Positions 1 through 13,500 of a DNA stretch of 64,000 nucleotides are shown piece after piece. The notes under the pieces were generated by a model. That model searched no databases, was not told the origin of the DNA, and saw only the letters and a list, made by a program, of their open reading frames with translations. The stretch's first letter is position 1. The number at the start of each line of letters is the position of its first letter. Origin of the DNA: Drosophila miranda (Eukaryota; Arthropoda; Insecta; Diptera; Drosophilidae). The stretch is taken from NCBI RefSeq assembly GCF_003369915.1, contig NW_022881614.1, forward strand, positions 11,119,001-11,183,000. The letters run 5' to 3'. The translations under genes and the position numbers were made by a program.

Positions 1-140
1 TCACGAACTGCAGACTCTACGCAATCCTAGCCGATGGATGCTTCACCAGGATCACTAGAATGAGCCCTTCATCTCGATCCTTCTCTCTTAACTGCTAAAG
101 AGTATACTTCTGCTAAGGATCTAAAGATCTCATGGAGCTC

Positions 141-1587
141 TCACAAATCGGCCACTGACTTCCGGCGCACGTATTTGGCAAAGTAGTCCGGACGCCAGCA
201 CTTGCAGGAGCCGGGGATCAAGAACCAGTCGTAGTAGAGGCGCACCTGGAAGCAGCCCAGCTCATCGTGCCCATCGCAGTGGGCATCGGCTGGCGCCGCA
301 CCCGCTCCGGCTCCATTCGGACCCGTGGAGGAGGTGCCATCGGAGGCGGTGGCCACACCGGCACGCTTCTGCAGGTACTGCTGATAGGCCTGGAAGTCCT
401 GCACCGAGGGCGCCTGGGTGGTCGTTGAGCTGGTGGGCACCGTGTCCTCCGCATTGGGGTAGAAGATCTCTGCAACCAGCAGGCTAACCCAGCGGGGCGA
501 GGAGAGACATCCACCGTCGAGATAGTGGCACCTGGCCTGGATGCAGCGCGTCACCTCCAACGTCTGGGTGAAGTAGCCCTCGTAGGGGATCTGGACCACA
601 TAGCGCCAGGCGCCCTGGTAGTTCTTTGCGAACACTGGCGTGGCATACTCCACCTTGGCGGGGCAGGGTGTGGGCGGACCCTCATATCTAATGGGTCCCA
701 CTTCCTCCCGTCTCTCTGCTGTGGGCGTGGCAGCGGCAGCACTGCCAGTGTCTCCATGAATGGCCCGATATAATGTGCAGAATCTAAGGAAGAGAGATTA
801 TTAGGGATTAGCTCAAAAGACCTGCTGCAGTTCGTGACGGATGATGATGATTCCGATGAAGATTATGGGATTTACTTACACACCACCGCCATCGCAGAAC
901 TTTCGGGGTTTGCGCTCTTCGGCGGCTCTTTTCTGTTGCTCCTCTCGCTGCTGCTGCTGCTGCTGATGGTGTCCGTCCTCCTCGTCCAAAGCACGATCGA
1001 AGTAGATGTACTCATTGGACTGTATGCCATCGGGGACGCTGCGACGAATGCGTGTGGATCCGGAGCCGGGAGAGGGCCTGTCGATGTTGTTGTTGTCCAG
1101 CGGCTCCACGGGCTCGTCGCGTATGATCTGGGTGACCTTGGGCAAGGTGTCGTCGGCCTTCAGCACGGGCAGAGTCTTCGAGAGGAACTTCAGCGTCTGG
1201 TTGCGTATAAGCTCGCTGGAGGGGAGACGAATGGTTGTGGATTTCCTTAGGAATGCGCCTCTGATCTCAGATCAGGTGAAAGACTTACAAGGGATAGGGC
1301 TCGCCAAGTACGTTTTGTCCGAGAGGATTCTTGGGTATCTGTACCTTGTTCAGATCGCCGCAGATGTTGTGCACGGAGACGGTCGACTTCTTGCCCGCAG
1401 CCACATCCTTACAGTCCGAATTCACGAAGGTATACGGTGGCGGCCTGACCCTTGGTGGCAAGGCGTTCGGGGACTCCACAAAGGCGTAGTAGCCTTCAGG
1501 CGGCTGCGCCTCACCGTAGTCCGTTGCGGGCGATTGCTGCGACTGGCCAAGACCCAAGTGGGCCAGCAGCAGAAAGCTGAGAATTTT
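141..1587 (-). CDS. Spätzle-family cystine-knot cytokine (spz6-like), 5' coding exon not located
   Basis: Three exons read in phase: 1289-1587, 880-1260 and 141-783, about 440 codons to the TGA at 141-143. The first listed exon opens in phase 0 with a hydrophobic stretch (KILSFLLLAHLGLG) that looks like a signal peptide, so only a short exon with the initiator Met is missing upstream. The middle exon has a furin-type site (RIRR-S, about 1040-1055) and a Gln run. The last exon carries the C-terminal cystine knot, beginning CPAKVEYATP and ending CKCWRPDYFAKYVRRK. Family knowledge: these are secreted pro-cytokines, cleaved by proteases, acting on Toll-type receptors. The knot is split by a roughly 60-residue Ser/Thr/Gly/Ala-rich insertion. 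Assignment to spz6 is inference, because spz6 and eve both lie on melanogaster 2R; spz3 and spz4 are alternatives. Confidence 0.85.
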
Positions 1588-3560
1588 CTAAAAATAAAAA
1601 GACAGTCACAGATGAGGCATGGAAAAACAAATCAAATTAATTGTCGAGTTGAAGTCGAAGTCAGTCAGCATGAATGGTACCGCATTGTGTGGAACGAAAT
1701 GCTCTCTCTCTCTCTCCGTCTGAGACATTTTTTGTTGTTTGGCGAAAGCGCGAAAGTTGCGGGCTTGAAAATAAACAAACCCGACAACTGAAAATTGAAC
1801 TGAAACCAAACTGAAACTGAGATCCGAGACTGAGACTGAGTCTGTGATCTTTGCATCTCTGTGGGCCTGCTGCTCACTTGACCATTAAGTTCTGTGGCCC
1901 AGGGGACAGGAGACAGGCGACTGGGAACTTTCCCTGAAATTCTGGCCACTTCAATGAAATCAAAAGTTCAACAAAGAGATTCAGGTCAAGTCAGTAACAT
2001 CTCTTTTGTGCTGGTGAGGGCGGCTGGCCTGGCTGTAGTCTTAGACACTTTGGAATTTCTCTGTCATTGCCACTACTGCTCTTCCTCAATCTGTGAGGAT
2101 GTTTGTGATGTTTTATGCCCAAGTGATTCTGCCTGTTTTGGGGTACGATGCGTTGATCCCGAAAAACCAAGCTGTGGCATCTCTTGACTTCGTGACATGA
2201 TTCACAGCACAAATTTGAATTCCGTCTAAGGGGAAATTGGGTCAAAGACTAAGGTCTCGTTTCATTCTTCTGTTTTCCACTTCTTGGGCCCATTCTAATG
2301 AGGCTAAAACTCGTTTGTTACAAAAAAAAACACCAACAAAAATGAAACGGAGAAACAACAGGAAAGAATTTGCATGGTAAATACTTGTAGCCTAATTGCA
2401 GATTTGAGAATTGACCGCATTTTGGACCATGGGTGATGGGTGATGGCCAGCAACAACTCCAGAGGTGGCTTCTCCAGCCAGAGAACTCTTTGGGATGGCG
2501 TGTGTGGGCTGTGCTCCAAATGTGTGCATGCTATGGCTAACGGGAAAGTTGCTTCGGCACACAAGCTAGAAGAACGCACCAACGGAACGGAACCGACTAG
2601 AACAGAGCCAAAGCCCCACTCCATATCCTACCACTCGACAGTTAGTTTAATTCATTAGCATACTCCAGAATCGGGCCATTTTCCCAGCCACACAGCAGTA
2701 CCGTACGAGTATCGAGCGAGCAATTGTTGCAAAACAAATGACTTGGCCAACGAACTTCAGACATGGCAAAAACAGTTAGCACCAGCTATAAGGCGCCCAT
2801 TCCTATGCCATGCCATCCCATTCCCTTTCCCATAATGACACATACCAACAGTAAACGATAATCCATGCTCAATGGGACAATCTTTTCTTCAGGCGATCAA
2901 CTTCTTTCCGAAACGCCCACAATAATGGTATCTCGGTCTCGGTCTTGGCCTTCTTAAGAGTCGGGTCTCGGTTTTCTTTGATCCGCAGCGCGAACACAGA
3001 ACAGAACAAGACGCGTCAAGTGCAGCAACTGAACTGAAACTGAGCCAAGAGTGGGACTCTGGCTTTGTCGCCTGCTGTTGCTTCTTGAGGCCCGGTCAAC
3101 GAGCAAGAGCGTGCCGCAAGAAAGTGGATTGAAAGAAAGCTTTGCCTTGAATTTAGCATACAAGAGAGCTACAGAGAGACGGTGAGAGAGCCCCGAGTTT
3201 GGCGCCCGCAACCACTTTTCGTAGCGGTCTTTCCGGCTGACTTTGCTGGAGAGAAAATACATGCTCGTACATTACATTGCAGTGTAGAACTATATAGTAT
3301 AATATGCCGCTACGCAATTTTCCACAACACTGAAAGAAGCAGCTCCAACCACTTAGGTGAGGTTAGGTTACGGCTGTAGCTGGAGAGAGGGACGATCCTC
3401 CTTCTGTTCGGCATTCTTCAGATAGCCCATAGTGGGTGTTGTCTTCGAGAGAACTCTGCGCAAGCGCGAAGCTTCTGAGTTGGTCTCGAATAAGTGGACA
3501 AGCCGAGTATGTAGTGGTTTTTCTCTCAATCCTATTTTGGTTCACCTGATATCCTGTTTA
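1588..3560. other. 5' intron and probable promoter region of the Spätzle-family gene
   Basis: No convincing coding exon is visible. An upstream exon with the initiator Met and a donor in phase 0 should lie here, on the minus strand. On that strand an A/T-rich TATA-like stretch near 3254-3300 is followed by an Inr-like TCAGCC near 3240 and a DPE-like GGTTG about 26 bases further on, which would suit a TSS near 3240. CT-rich tracts occur at 1700-1725 and 3170-3190. The open frame at 2954-3262 is probably incidental. Confidence 0.3.
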
Positions 3561-4546
3561 TATGTTGGTGCACAGATATACGAAAAATGTCGAGTTATTG
3601 CTGGAAGTCTCCATATAAGTGAAAGGTTTCTCAATAACATCCAAATATGAGTTGCCATTTCCATTATTTCCAACAATTTCACGTTTATTTATGAATTCAA
3701 TGAACAGTACACATCGTAATAAAGTTCCTTCTTCTTTTCTATTTCCTTCCATCTTTCCATAGTCTCCGACCCGAACTTTTTCCTCCGTTCCGTGTATACA
3801 TGGATGTGTGGTGTATGTATAATTTATATATAATGTATATATAGAGTACGTATATGTAATAAACATTTTGCAAAAACAATGCCATACATATATTTAGACC
3901 GCTGTGCCAGAGCGGTTTGCTTTTATGTGTGCTCAAATCTTACAAGTTTTAGGCAAATCGTTTGGTAAATGGCAAATCAAAGTGTGCAAAGTATATAACC
4001 TAATTGGAAATGCCAAGCACTTCATCGATACATATCCGGAAGGGGATGGAGGAGAACTATCTATACAGAGAAGCTAGTACTTATAAGCGGGGGAGGTGTG
4101 GGGTGAACTAAACCGAATCGAAACGAAATTGTACTTCACTGTTTGTTTGGCCTACTCCCTAATATTATAGTTATACAGAATATAATGCAATGTCAATTGG
4201 TAAAATGTGAACAAGAGTCCTTCTCGTCGTTGGCTTTAGAAAGTGCCATCAAATCAGAATAAATAACCTTAAACTTAATGAATTCGTAGAGAAGTTTTCA
4301 TCTCAACTTTTCCACTTAATGCCATATTGCAGCAATCGTATTATGTATATACTACTAAAGTAAACCGTGTTGTATAACGTCCTCGTAATGCTTATCGATC
4401 GATCTTAAATGGTAAAAATATCAATATAAAGTAAACTTTAGGCTTAAATCTATAGTGCGTTTTTGTGTGTGTGTCCGTGTTCTGCGTCCTGTTTCCTGCT
4501 TGTGTGTTGTGTGTGTTCTGTGATGTAGATAGCCCGATATCGCAAC
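3561..4546 (-). other. Probable 3' UTR of the USP gene
   Basis: AT-rich non-coding DNA after the USP stop codon at 4547-4549. Minus-strand AATAAA-type signals occur near 3683-3690, giving a possible 3' UTR of about 0.85 kb. It faces the left-hand gene's promoter region, so the two genes run in the same direction with about 0.3 kb between them. Confidence 0.4.
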
Positions 4547-7500
4547 TTAATTCTTGGGCGAAACAGTAATAAGTTTGTGTGGCGTCACTGGGGATATCTG
4601 CAGAAGAGATATTTAATGAGACATTTAGCAGGATTTCCATAAGCAATAGGTCGTATCTCTCATCAGATCATAACTCACCCATAAGGACCTTCCCATATAC
4701 GAATCATCGTCGTCCTCGATGAGGCCCGCTGTGTGGTGATGGCTCTGCTGATCAATAAACATTAGTGTGTCCTTGCTGCAGGTGTTGGTTGAGTTGCGCA
4801 GCAGCGAGGACAGCGTCTCGGTGCACTCGCGCAGCTTGTAGTTGGAGCTGGTGGAGAAGGAGTGCCGCAGACTGAGGCTAGCTGCCGCCGCCGCCTGCTG
4901 CTTTTGCTGATGGTGTGTGGCATTCTCCACAGCCGAGACACTGCTCCGGGATCCATGCCAGTTGTGGTTGCTCAGCACCTGCCGCGTAAGCTGCAGGCTA
5001 GAGGATAGCTGCGGGTGTGTTGCATTCGCATTCGCATTCCCATTCCCATTCCCATTGAAAATGCTCGAGCATGCGGTATTCATGTGGCCATTTAGTTTGT
5101 TTTGCAGCGTGGATGCCGCTGCCACGGAGGTGGTAAGCGAACGTGGCGAGGAACGCGACGAGAGCGAGCTCTCCGACGAAGCCGAGCTAGAGGAGGGGCT
5201 CACATGGCCATTGGTCCGAACCACTTCAGCGGTGGGCAGACTCTCGGGTAGTATTTCGCTCCTGCTGATGACCTTTGTCACTTCCACGGGTTCTTCTTTC
5301 TGCTCCTCGTCCATGGCGAAAATGTGCGTGACTTCCTCAATAGTCGCTGCAGCTTTGGGTGCTGCTGCAGTTGTTTGGCTTTGCTCTGCTGGAGCTTCTA
5401 TCCCCTCATTTTTGGCATCTTCACTCAAACTGACATCCGCATCGGCATCGGCGAAGTCCAGCTCCTCAATGTTGAGTGGGAGGGCTGGGAGTTCGTTGGC
5501 GGCGACTTTGGGTTCTTCTTGGGCCACAGCTTCTGTGGTTTCGGGAGCAACTGAAAGAGAGGGATTACATACAGATTAATATTCATGTAAGTGACGCTTA
5601 TGCGGCTCATTCTCTTACCTTCTTCATTCACGAGTGGAATATTCACGGGCTTGGACTGGGCATTCTCCGCGGCTGGTCCACTTTCGGCCACTTCGCTGGA
5701 GCCCGCCTCCGCCTTAATAGCTCCGTCGTTCTCCTTGCCAGATGTTGAGTCGGCCGATGAAGAGGTTGCCGAAACTGAGGCTGGAGCAATGCGGGAGACC
5801 CAGTGATCCCCAGAGTTAGAACTGGAGCCGGAGCACTCGGCGGCATCTACGCTGCGTCGCTGGTAGAAAAGCATATACGCCTCGTTATTGATGATGTCCT
5901 GTTCGATATCATCTTCGGGCACCTTGCTCACGCGCTGGTCATCGAACTTGTACCACTGCCGGTCGTATGGGTTCTTGCAGGCTGCCGTATAGTGGCCCGT
6001 CTCCAAAGTATCGCCCTGGTGGTAGCAAACGGCGTACAGATCGTACCGCGTGTCCTTGAGGTCGCAGCGAGAGTTGAGGGTGGAAGAGCGCGAGTCGCCG
6101 GATCGGGCTCGCTTCCACAGAGTCGAGCCGCGACCGCCGCCATCTAGGATTCCCAGGGAGCTGATGGTGGCGCTCCCGTGGACACCCTTGGCAAGGTGGG
6201 GGGACATGTCGAAGGCGGTCAGCGGAAACTTGACCATCGTGGTGAGCTTTGCCGCCTGCGGACCCTTCGACTGGTGCTGGCGGAAGCGCTTAAAGTGGAC
6301 CACCAGGATGTCGGGCAATGACCACAGGCCTAGGGTCTTCACCACGGGCAGATACTGCTGGCAGTGGGGACAGCGCCAGGCGTCCTCAGCACTGAGCGTC
6401 TCCGCCTTGGTGTAGTGCTCCAGGCACTGCTCCAGCGTTAGGGCAGCGGTATCTTTGGCCTTGCTGGCGCTTAGCCGTGCCACGCTCTCGTGCTCAACGA
6501 CGGCCTCATCGTCGGTCTCCTGCTGGCGGGCGAGAAAGTGATCCTCGGGCGAGTTCCATTCTAGCAGAAGCTTGATGTGCGGTGGCCCCGCCTCCGAGGC
6601 AAGCACTGAGAGGGCCATGTCGATCATTTCGGTGAGCAGCGGATGCTCCACCTGTTCCAGGTAGGTGTCGGGGTCGGCGGAGGGGTCCTGCAGCCGGATG
6701 CGGAACATGTCCGCCAGGGGCGTTATGTAGGAGAAAACCTCCGGCTTGAGCAGCGGCGACATCTCGCGCAGCATCCGCTTCTGTAGATTCTGGTAGGAGC
6801 AGTCGCGCGGAGCTTTCATACTAAACGGGGCCCCCAAGCGGGTCATGTCTTTCCCGTCCTTTGCTCTGTACACGTTGGCCACTAGGAGGAGCAGATCTGC
6901 CTGTGGGGCGGCCGCAGGTGCTGGTGCAGAGGCGATCTTTTCTGCCGCTTCGGGAGCCGATGGGGAGGGAGCGGCCTTTGGGGTGGCGCCGATCTTTGCC
7001 TGGGCTTCCGGCACCTCGATGCAGTAGATGCTCTCGATGCTGCTGAGCGTCTCCACGGGCTGAGTGTCGTAGAAGACGCGTGTAAATCCCTCGGCATTGA
7101 GGTCCACCAGCACCATGCGCGACCCCGCAATGCCCGTGTCCGTCTGCAGCTGCTCCCGCAGGGCCACAATCGGCGATCCGGCCGGCACTCTCAGCCCCAT
7201 TTTGATCTGTCGCGGCTGCTGCTTCATGTACACCACCGTAACGAAGATCGTCTGCTGTGTGAGCTGCGGCAGCTGCACTGAAATGCAATGGAAGGGATCG
7301 AAGGTGTTTGACTGCTTCTTGCAGCGCGGACACGTCAGCGAGGATCGGAACTGGGCCTGGAACACGGCCTGCACAAAGCTATTGTTGCACCGTATGTGAT
7401 TCGCCAGTGTCTCGGCGGCAATGATCTCATCCGACCGGCCATAGGAGTTCTGTGTGTGGTAGAAAGTAGAGATTATAATGGCCTGCACTCTGCGCTCTGC

Positions 7501-10500
7501 AGTCTGGTCTGATTTCCCGTACCTTGATGCTTTTGTAACGTCGCTTACTGGCCGTATTGAGGTCCTCGTGCACCTTGTCCAGCAGCCAGAAAAGGAACTC
7601 CTGTGCATCGTGCTGCGTGGAGCTGTGAAACTGCGTCCCGTACCGATCCACCACCGCCTTGAAGCCCGTGCTGTGGTCGCTCTCGTTGCGGCATGTCCAT
7701 AGGGCCTTCAGCACATTGGCCAGCTGCTCGGTGAGCTCTCCCTTAGTGCCGAACTTTCGCGAATTGATCTTATTGCGGCGCTTAAGGTCAGCCTGCGGCG
7801 AGGAGAGTGGCCAAGTGGATTAGAAGTGATTATTTCTCTTGTTTTCAATGGAATCATCCTTTTACTTACCTTGTACTGATCCAAAACGAAATACTCGGCT
7901 AGAATGTCCGTGTGGCTGAGGCACTGCAGCACGGCGTTCATGAAGCAGGTGTTGCCATGATTCTTCAGGCCCATCACTCCGGGCGTCTGATCCGGCGGCC
8001 ACTGATAGCACCCAATGGGAGGCACTCGATCTCCTCCTCCGCCGCTGCTCGCCGATCCCAATCCATTCGTTTGCCGGTGTTTATTCGTCTAGACAGACAG
8101 AAAGAGAGAGAGAGAGTGTTAGTCGCTGGGGAGTACAACAAATTAATGATCCGAAAGAAACCCGTTTCCAGCCCCAGCCCTAGCCTCGGATTGGGAGTTG
8201 TGGGGCATTCTGGGGTGGGCAAATGGGTTTCAATTTCGTTGCCAATTAAAAATTGTTTAGCGCAGCTCTCGGACATCAATTTGCGATAAATAAAGAAATA
8301 TTTTGTTGGAAAATAAGAAAATAAACAGACACACACACAAATAAAAACAATAAAGAAAGCCAACTCAAGCCAAAGACCGAATATTTGAGTACTCTGAAAA
8401 GGTATTCCTAGTATTCCAATGACAGACGACAGATTCTATCGAATGGACAGTCCTATATCTTATTATAATATTTGGCGAATCAATTGGCAGTGCACATACA
8501 TATGACATATCTCCATTTCAGAATACAATATATTTAACGATAGCTAACGAGCTGCGTAAACGTGGAGGATCATCGATGTGTGTCTGTGTGGGACTATGTA
8601 GATCAATTTACTACAAAATATGTGCTCAAATGATCAAAGAAATATTATTTTGCACTGAATCACACGCGATGAAAAATTGAAAATTTTCCATCAGAAAAAT
8701 GAAGAAACTTAAAACCAAATCAACAAAAGAATATGCCATAAAACCAAAGAACTTAGATCTTATACAGTAAATTCTTTTAATCGATGAGAAAGACACAAGA
8801 TACATTAAAAGACTAGTCTTTAAAGGAGGACTTCCACAGACGAGAACAAAAAAGTATTCTCATATAAAAAAAACTTTCTTTAAAATATATTCACAGAAAT
8901 CCTCAGAGCTCAGAACTTTTTACAAAGGGAATCCCCAAGTTTCGATAGGCTGTCCGCTTGCTAAGAGTGTTCACTGTACTCGTATTAAATGCAACCTTTT
9001 AAGAGAGGAAGCTTGGGGGGCGAGAAGGCGCTGTGGGCTATTCAGTCAAATATGAATTTACGATATTATAAACACGCATTTTTTTGGAAACGAATGGCAA
9101 CGAAATCAAATGAAATGTGAGGCTATAACTGAGGCTGTGGCCAGTGGCAAGTGGCAAGTGGCTAGTGGCTGTGGATACTACATACAGACATACATATGTT
9201 TATACATATATACATAATATGAAAATAAGAACAAGAAAGAAAGCCAACTCAAGCCAAAGACCGAATATTTGAGTACTCTGAAAAGGTATTCCTAGTATTC
9301 CAATGACAGACGGCAGATTCTATCGAATGGACAGTCCTATATCTTATTATAATATTTGGCGAATCAATTGGCAGTGCACATACATATGACATATCTCCAT
9401 TTCAGAATACAATATATTTAACGATAGCTAACGAGCTGCGTAAACGTGGAGGATCATCGATGTGTGTCTGTGTGGGACTATGTAGATCAATTTACTACAA
9501 AATATGTGCTCAAATGATCAAAGAAATATTATTTTGCACTGAATCACACGCGATGAAAAATTGAAAATTTTCCATCAGAAAAATGAAGAAACTTAAAACC
9601 AAATCAACAAAAGAATATGCCATAAAACCAAAGAACTTAGATCTTATACAGTAAATTCTTTTAATCGAAAAGAAAGACACAAGATACATTAAAAGACTAG
9701 TCTTTAAAGGAGGACTTCCACAGACGAGAACAAAAAAGTATTCTCATATAAAAAAAACTTTCTTTAAAATATATTCACAGAAATCCTCAGAGCTCAGAAC
9801 TTTTTACAAAGGGAATCCCCAAGTTTCGATAGGCTGTCCGCTTGCTAAGAGTGTTCACTGTACTCGTATTAAATGCAACCTTTTAAGAGAGGAAGCTTGG
9901 GGGGCGAGAAGGCGCTGTGGGCTATTCAGTCAAATATGAATTTACGATATTATAAACACGCATTTTTTGGAAACGAATGGCAACGAAATCAAATGAAATG
10001 TGAGGCTATAACTGAGGCTGTGGCCAGTGGCAAGTGGCTAGTGGCTGTGGATACTACATGCAGACATACATATGTTTATACATATATGTATATCTGGGGG
10101 GCTGAGTGCCTTTAACGGCACTGAAATTTTGTGGATTATGAAATTGGCAGCCGCCAGTGCGAAGCGAAAAGCGGAAAACTACGGGGCAGCCAGTGGTTAA
10201 AGGTCACTGGGGTCTGTTGCATGCGGTGGCAGGCGGCTGGCGGCCGTATGGGTTGCACAAAGATGCAACTGCAATGGTGGTCTGCGGTCAATGCTAAGTG
10301 GGTTTATTTCGTGTATGCACATTGCCTATATGTACTAGTAGGAGGAAGTGAAAGAAAGAATGACGAAGTCGGACAAAAAAACAGAAACAGCAAGCCAACG
10401 ATGAGTAAGCAAGAGACGGAGACGGAGACAGACACAGACCGAGACCCAGAGACAGGGCCATAGATGACAGCGTCATCTTTGTGTCTAGCAAATCGATGCC

Positions 10501-13500
10501 AAAGCTCAAAAGATACAAAAACCAACAACAACAAAGAAAACGAAAAAAAAAAAACATTCAACGAATAATGGAATCAATAGAGAAACAAAATCGTAGATGA
10601 AGGCAGTGGGGACCCACAAAAAAGGGCACAAATCGGATACTGTTCAAAGTGACCGCCACGATAATTAGATATTGATCTCTAACAACACTGCGCATGTGCC
10701 CTGCTGCATATCGATGTTCTCATATCGATGTTCTCATATCGATATTCTTCTTTTGGCGTCTGTCTCTTGCGTATGTTACTCGGAAGCACATATAATTCTG
10801 TATACTGATCTTCTGCTGTCTTACAAATAAAATAACTTTAACAGGTTATGGGCCTAGTCACCAATTCACCCAGAAACAGTATAAAACAGAAACAGTGAGA
10901 AACAATAAACATTGTTTGGTGCTTAGTGAAAAGCAGTGCTAAAAAAATGGCATAGACTCATTAGTGTATGTGTGTACATAGAAAGGCAAAAGAACAAGTT
11001 GAACAAATACAACTGAGATTCGCATTGTTTTTTTGATTAGAATTTTGCAGCGAATCGTACCGTTGCCGTGGTTTAAAGTCCAAAATAAAGCAGTCCCAAC
11101 GGATCAAGAAACACAAAAGCGAACGGAGACTCAAGTGTGTATACCAAAAAGTGCGTATGCCAAGCCGCACAAAACCGCGAGTGTGTATACCCAAAAGTGT
11201 GTATAGCAAGCCTTAGAAAATCCCGAGTGTGTGTGTGTAAATAGCAACTCGGATGGATACTTAAGAGAAAACGAAAAAACAAAAGAAAGACACGGACAAC
11301 AGTATTGTCGTCGTAGTTGCTTTGTGCATGAGACGATCGACAGTTACAAATTTTGCACTGTGGGACAATAAGTATAAAAAATGAGTGGAAATATGAATTT
11401 CAATATTGAGAAACTGGACGAAAACAATTAAAGCACATGGGAAGTTTTGATGAGAAGTGTTCTCATACAAAATGATTTGTGGCCAATCGTCAGTGGTAAA
11501 ATTGAGCTTAGTGAAAGTGCAACAAATGAGCAACGTGCAGCTTTTGAACTAAAGGATCAAAAGGCTTTGGCGTCAATTTTACTTTGTGTTAAATCGACCC
11601 AACTAAACAATATTAAAAATTGTGTATCGTCGTCACAGGCATGGCAAAAGCTAAATAAAATTCACAGGCCAAGCGGACCAGCAAGGGTAGTGCTTTTAAT
11701 TAAACAATTGTTGACGTTAAAAATGTCGGATGGTATAAGTGCACAGGAATATTTGCGGAAATTCCAGGTGGTACACGAGGCTTTAGCAGAGGTCAACATA
11801 AAGGTTGATGAAAAGATCTTATCAGTTGTGTTGCTAAATGGTTTGCCTAAATCGTATGAAAGTTTTGTTGTTGCGATTGAGACGCGAGATGATTTGCCGA
11901 GCTTGAGCATGCTAAAAATAAAAATTTCTGAAGAAGCGAATAGGCAGGAAGATAGCATTAGCAAGGAAATTACAAGTAGCGCGGAACTACACGTCAGTTA
12001 TGACAACAATTTTAAGAAAAACTTTAAGAAGGGCAAAAAGTGTTTTAATTGCGGAAAGGAAGGGCATTTTAAATAGGAATGCCGTGCTAAAAGCAAGCAG
12101 GAAGGAGCAAACAACAAGGGCGCAAACAGTAAAAGCGGGGAAAGATTGGATACAATGCTTTGCGTAACCGAATATGCCAAAGTGGAACCAGAAAAATATG
12201 TACCAATCCTAAGTTTAGCTAAGCGAAATGACCAGATGTTAAATGCATGGTGCATAGACAGTGGCGCAACGGCGCATCTATGTTGTGACAAGGAACGCTT
12301 TGTGTCGTTCACGGAAGATAATCAAAAAGTATTTTTAGCCGGCGGTAAATCACTTATTGCTGAAGGGCATGAGTTCCATGTAAAGTTCGGTGATAGATCC
12401 GTTACGCTGGAAAAGGTTATCTTGGTACCAGATTTGCAGTACAATTTTATATCGGTCACAAAACTATTAAAACATGGAAAAAAAGTTGCGTTTGAGAAAA
12501 ATCAAGCGATGATTTTTGAAAACGGAAAAATAGTTATAAAGGCACATCTGGAAAATGGATTGTTTATGTTTCAGGACAATCAGGAAAAGTGTATGAACAT
12601 TGTAAATGTTGAGGCATATGCATTCAAATGGCACAATAGGTTCGGCCACGTACATTTTGACGCATTAAAGGAAATGGTTAACAAGGAGATGGTAATAGGT
12701 CTCAAGGGCATATACAAGCCAAAACAAGTGTGTGCAACATGCGCAAAAAGTAAAATTTGCGTGCAACCATTTCAATCGAGCACAAACAGGTCAAAGGGCG
12801 TACTAGACTTAATACATACTGATGTATGCGATCCAATGCAAAAGCAGTCAATGGGAGGCAATCGATATTTCACCCCATTTATTGATGATTGTTCAAGATA
12901 TGTATCAGTAAGTTTCCTAAAAACCAAAGATCAGGTTTTCGAGGCTTTTAAAGAATTTAAAAGTCAAGTTGAGTGCCAAACTGGGAGAAAAGTCAATGTT
13001 TTACGAAGCGACAATGGCCGAAAATACATATCCAACGTTTTTGACAATTACCTAAACCAAAATGGAATAAAGCGAAACTTAACAGTGCCATATACACCTC
13101 AACATAACGGAGTTGCAGAAAGGGCCAACAGAACATTGGTAGAAATGGCAAGAAGTATGCTGCTGCATGCTGGGTTGAGTGAATGCTATTGGGCAGAAGC
13201 GATTCGAACTGCCACGTATTTGCGAAATAGAGTGGCAAGCAGCTGCTTGAGCGGGGTGACACCTTTTGAAATATGGACAGGTAGAAAGCCAGTGGTATCG
13301 CATTTAAGAGTTTTTGGTTCAGTAGCGATTGCTCTAGATAAAACAAAGAAATCAAAGTTCGCACAGAAAGGCTTAGAGTATATAATGGTGGGCTACTCCG
13401 ATACGGCCAAAGCATACCGTTTGGTCAGTAAAGAAACCAGGAAACTCGTAGAGAGTAGGGATGTCATTTTTGTAGAACCTGAAGGGGGCAAACTAGATGC

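Noticed and set aside
834..1791. Plus-strand ORFs over the Spätzle-type gene
   Set aside because: Antisense shadows; the Leu run comes from the opposite-strand CAG repeat.
4917..5579. Plus-strand ORF of 220 codons
   Set aside because: Antisense to USP exon 5; no start context or family resemblance.
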